Shown here in pieces: positions 62,541 to 64,000 of a stretch of DNA of 64,000 nucleotides. How positions within the stretch are numbered: position 1 is the stretch's first letter; each line of letters starts with the position of its first letter. The stretch lies in NCBI GenBank assembly GCA_002914805.1, contig JXTB01000606.1:92409-156408 (forward strand). Reading direction: 5' to 3'. Source of the DNA: Parasponia andersonii (lineage: Eukaryota > Streptophyta > Magnoliopsida > Rosales > Cannabaceae). The notes below the pieces were generated by a model, which saw only the letters and a list, made by a program, of their open reading frames with translations, was not told the DNA's origin and ran no database searches. Made by a program: the position numbers and the translations under genes.

Positions 62541-63260
62541 TGGTGGTTCTATTACCATCACATTGTTTTCTCTTCACACTCCTCTTTTTATAAAATATTT
62601 TATTACAAATATACCCTTTAATGAAATTACCAAAAAACATAAGTAAACTTCAAAATAATCTATTTAATTACTTTGAGCACATACCATTAACCCTAAAAAA
62701 TATATAGATATATCAGTATATTCATTTCATTCATTCGATCATTATAATTCTCCCATTCTATTTTTTCATTCTTTTCTCTTTTTTGTAGCTTTCTCATTTT
62801 TTCGTTCCTTCTCAAGCAAATATTAGTTCTTCTTAAATTTTTTTCATTGCACAATTTATTAATTAGAAATAGGTTTGATGAGTATTCTATTATATTATGT
62901 TTACTTAGTTTTCATATTCTTTTATTGTTGGTAGATTCTAATAGCTCTCATGGCTTGAATATTATTTACAGTAAAGACTCAAAAAAGAAAAAAAGAAAAA
63001 AAGAAAAAGAGGAAGAATAAAAGAGAAATGAAGATGAGGATCAGAATTATAATGAGAGGGGTGGATATAGATATTCTTTCCATATCTTGTGAATTAGGAG
63101 GGTAAAAATTATACTTATTAATATATTTATTTTAGGGATAATTTTGGAATTATTGTAGGTGGAAAAAGAAAAAAAAGAGTATTTTTTTTTCAATTTTTGT
63201 AAGGTGTTATTTTACAAAATAAATAGGAAGAGAAAATAAAGAGATGATAATAGACGCACG
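62541..63260. mobile_element. Mutator-like non-autonomous element
   Basis: The 720-bp element starts TGGTGGTTCTATTACCATC and ends, on the minus strand, CGTGCGTCTATTATCATC, followed on both sides by a related TTTTCTCTTC stretch. The flanks TTTTAGTAA (62532-62540) and TTTTACTAA (63261-63269) agree in eight of nine bases. It is a relative of the element at 55,615-57,644. No coding region; poly-purine GAAAAAAAGAAAA runs near 62,990. Confidence 0.7.
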
Positions 63261-64000
63261 TTTTACTAATTTCAACTTTATAAAGGAATAACCATTCTAT
63301 TTTCGCCTTTAGGCACAAGAATTCTAAGTTTTGCTGGAATAAATTTTCCAAAGTGATAGCTATTACAATGCTTTTTTTGTGTGACCAAACATATGAATAG
63401 TCTTTCTATAGAATTTTCATTCCATTTCAACGGTTACTATCAAATCGAACCCATTTATCCCTAAGAAGATATATTCTCATCATAAGAGGAGTTAGATTTT
63501 TAATCTACTAATACTTGAAAACATAATAAGAAATTCTAATTTGAAGATACTACAAATTAATTCAAGATATATCGGTAATTTTATTTATAATTTCTCAGTT
63601 TCATTGGCATGAAAACGAATAATTTGATAGGCTCTTAAATTACACGAAAATTTTTAGTTAAAAAAAAACATAAATTACACGGAATTCTGCAATATTTTGG
63701 AAATACGTAGGTTTGTCAATTGTTTTTTAAATCAAACAATTTGTTTTTTCACTCCAAAAAACAAATTTAACAATAATGGTAGTGAGTCATGACTCATGTT
63801 AATGAATTTGTTTTTTTTTTTTTTTTTTTTGAAAAAGTGTAGTAGAGTGGTATTTAGTGGCACGCAGCACGCATTAGGTGAAATAAATAGCGAATTAAAA
63901 GGGGAATTTGATGGGTAACGTGGCGTGCATCACTCGGTGTTTCCTCGTGCTTTGCTTCGCTTGCTACAACAATCGTTAATCACGCGCTTATTTCCCCCTT
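63261..64000. other. Intergenic; GC-richer end may lead to a gene outside the window
   Basis: No coding region. T23 at about 63,810-63,832. Text like AAAGGAATAACCATTC and CATTCCATTTCAACGGTTAC (63,283-63,435) recalls small GGAAT-type MITEs. The last 120 bases are GC-richer than the surroundings, with GGCACGCAGCACGC and CGTGGCGTGC, and may be promoter or leader sequence of a gene to the right. The ATG at 63,910 opens only a short frame. Confidence 0.35.

Overview
This window looks like nuclear DNA of a flowering plant, probably a eudicot. It is AT-rich, its genes carry many introns with GT..AG borders, and most of it is decayed LTR retrotransposons, small inverted-repeat DNA transposons and simple repeats. 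A 411-base run of N and two single N show a draft assembly. I cannot name the species.

Only two host genes are well supported, at about 31.9-46.9 kb, lying tail to tail. The first (+ strand, 20 coding exons, 726 aa) is VAC14, the HEAT/ARM-repeat scaffold of the PI(3,5)P2 kinase complex. The second (- strand, 3 coding exons, 532 aa) is an ankyrin-repeat membrane protein of the PGG (ACD6/ITN1-like) class. From memory, Arabidopsis has the same pair as neighbours (At2g01690 and At2g01680), so this island looks like old conserved synteny. Both reading frames are intact across every splice junction I worked out. Their introns hold a 5'-truncated LINE copy with target-site duplication, a possible solo LTR, an 82-bp duplication and a 47-bp minisatellite.

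The left half (1-31.5 kb) is transposon graveyard: two LTR-like direct repeats (1-4.6 kb), LTR and 3'-end remains of a Tat/Athila-like Gypsy element (about 7.1-9.4 kb), then a four-layer nest. An old Copia fossil (11.16-25.8 kb) is interrupted by a Tourist-like MITE (12,110-12,487) and by a 12.2-kb SIRE/Maximus-like Copia fossil (12,496-24,684), which itself contains a solo LTR flanked by a perfect 5-bp duplication (14,394-15,538).

The right part (47.8-64 kb) has no convincing host gene. It holds a fossil DUF4283 (LINE ORF1-type) fragment, a hAT-like non-autonomous element, a tandem array of three roughly 1-kb units, and three Mutator-like non-autonomous elements with long inverted repeats and about 9-bp duplications. 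Two of these are inside or between the tandem units, so the undisturbed units reveal their exact borders. A fourth such element with a perfect 10-bp duplication ends 388 bp before the VAC14 start codon. I found no CRISPR, tRNA, rRNA or clear new biochemical system. The most unusual signals are a palindrome (TTGTTRYAACAA type) scattered throughout the SIRE-like fossil, a degenerate GTCGAA/TTCGAC array near 28.9 kb, and repeated GTGAC/GTCAC palindromes inside one Mutator-like element.
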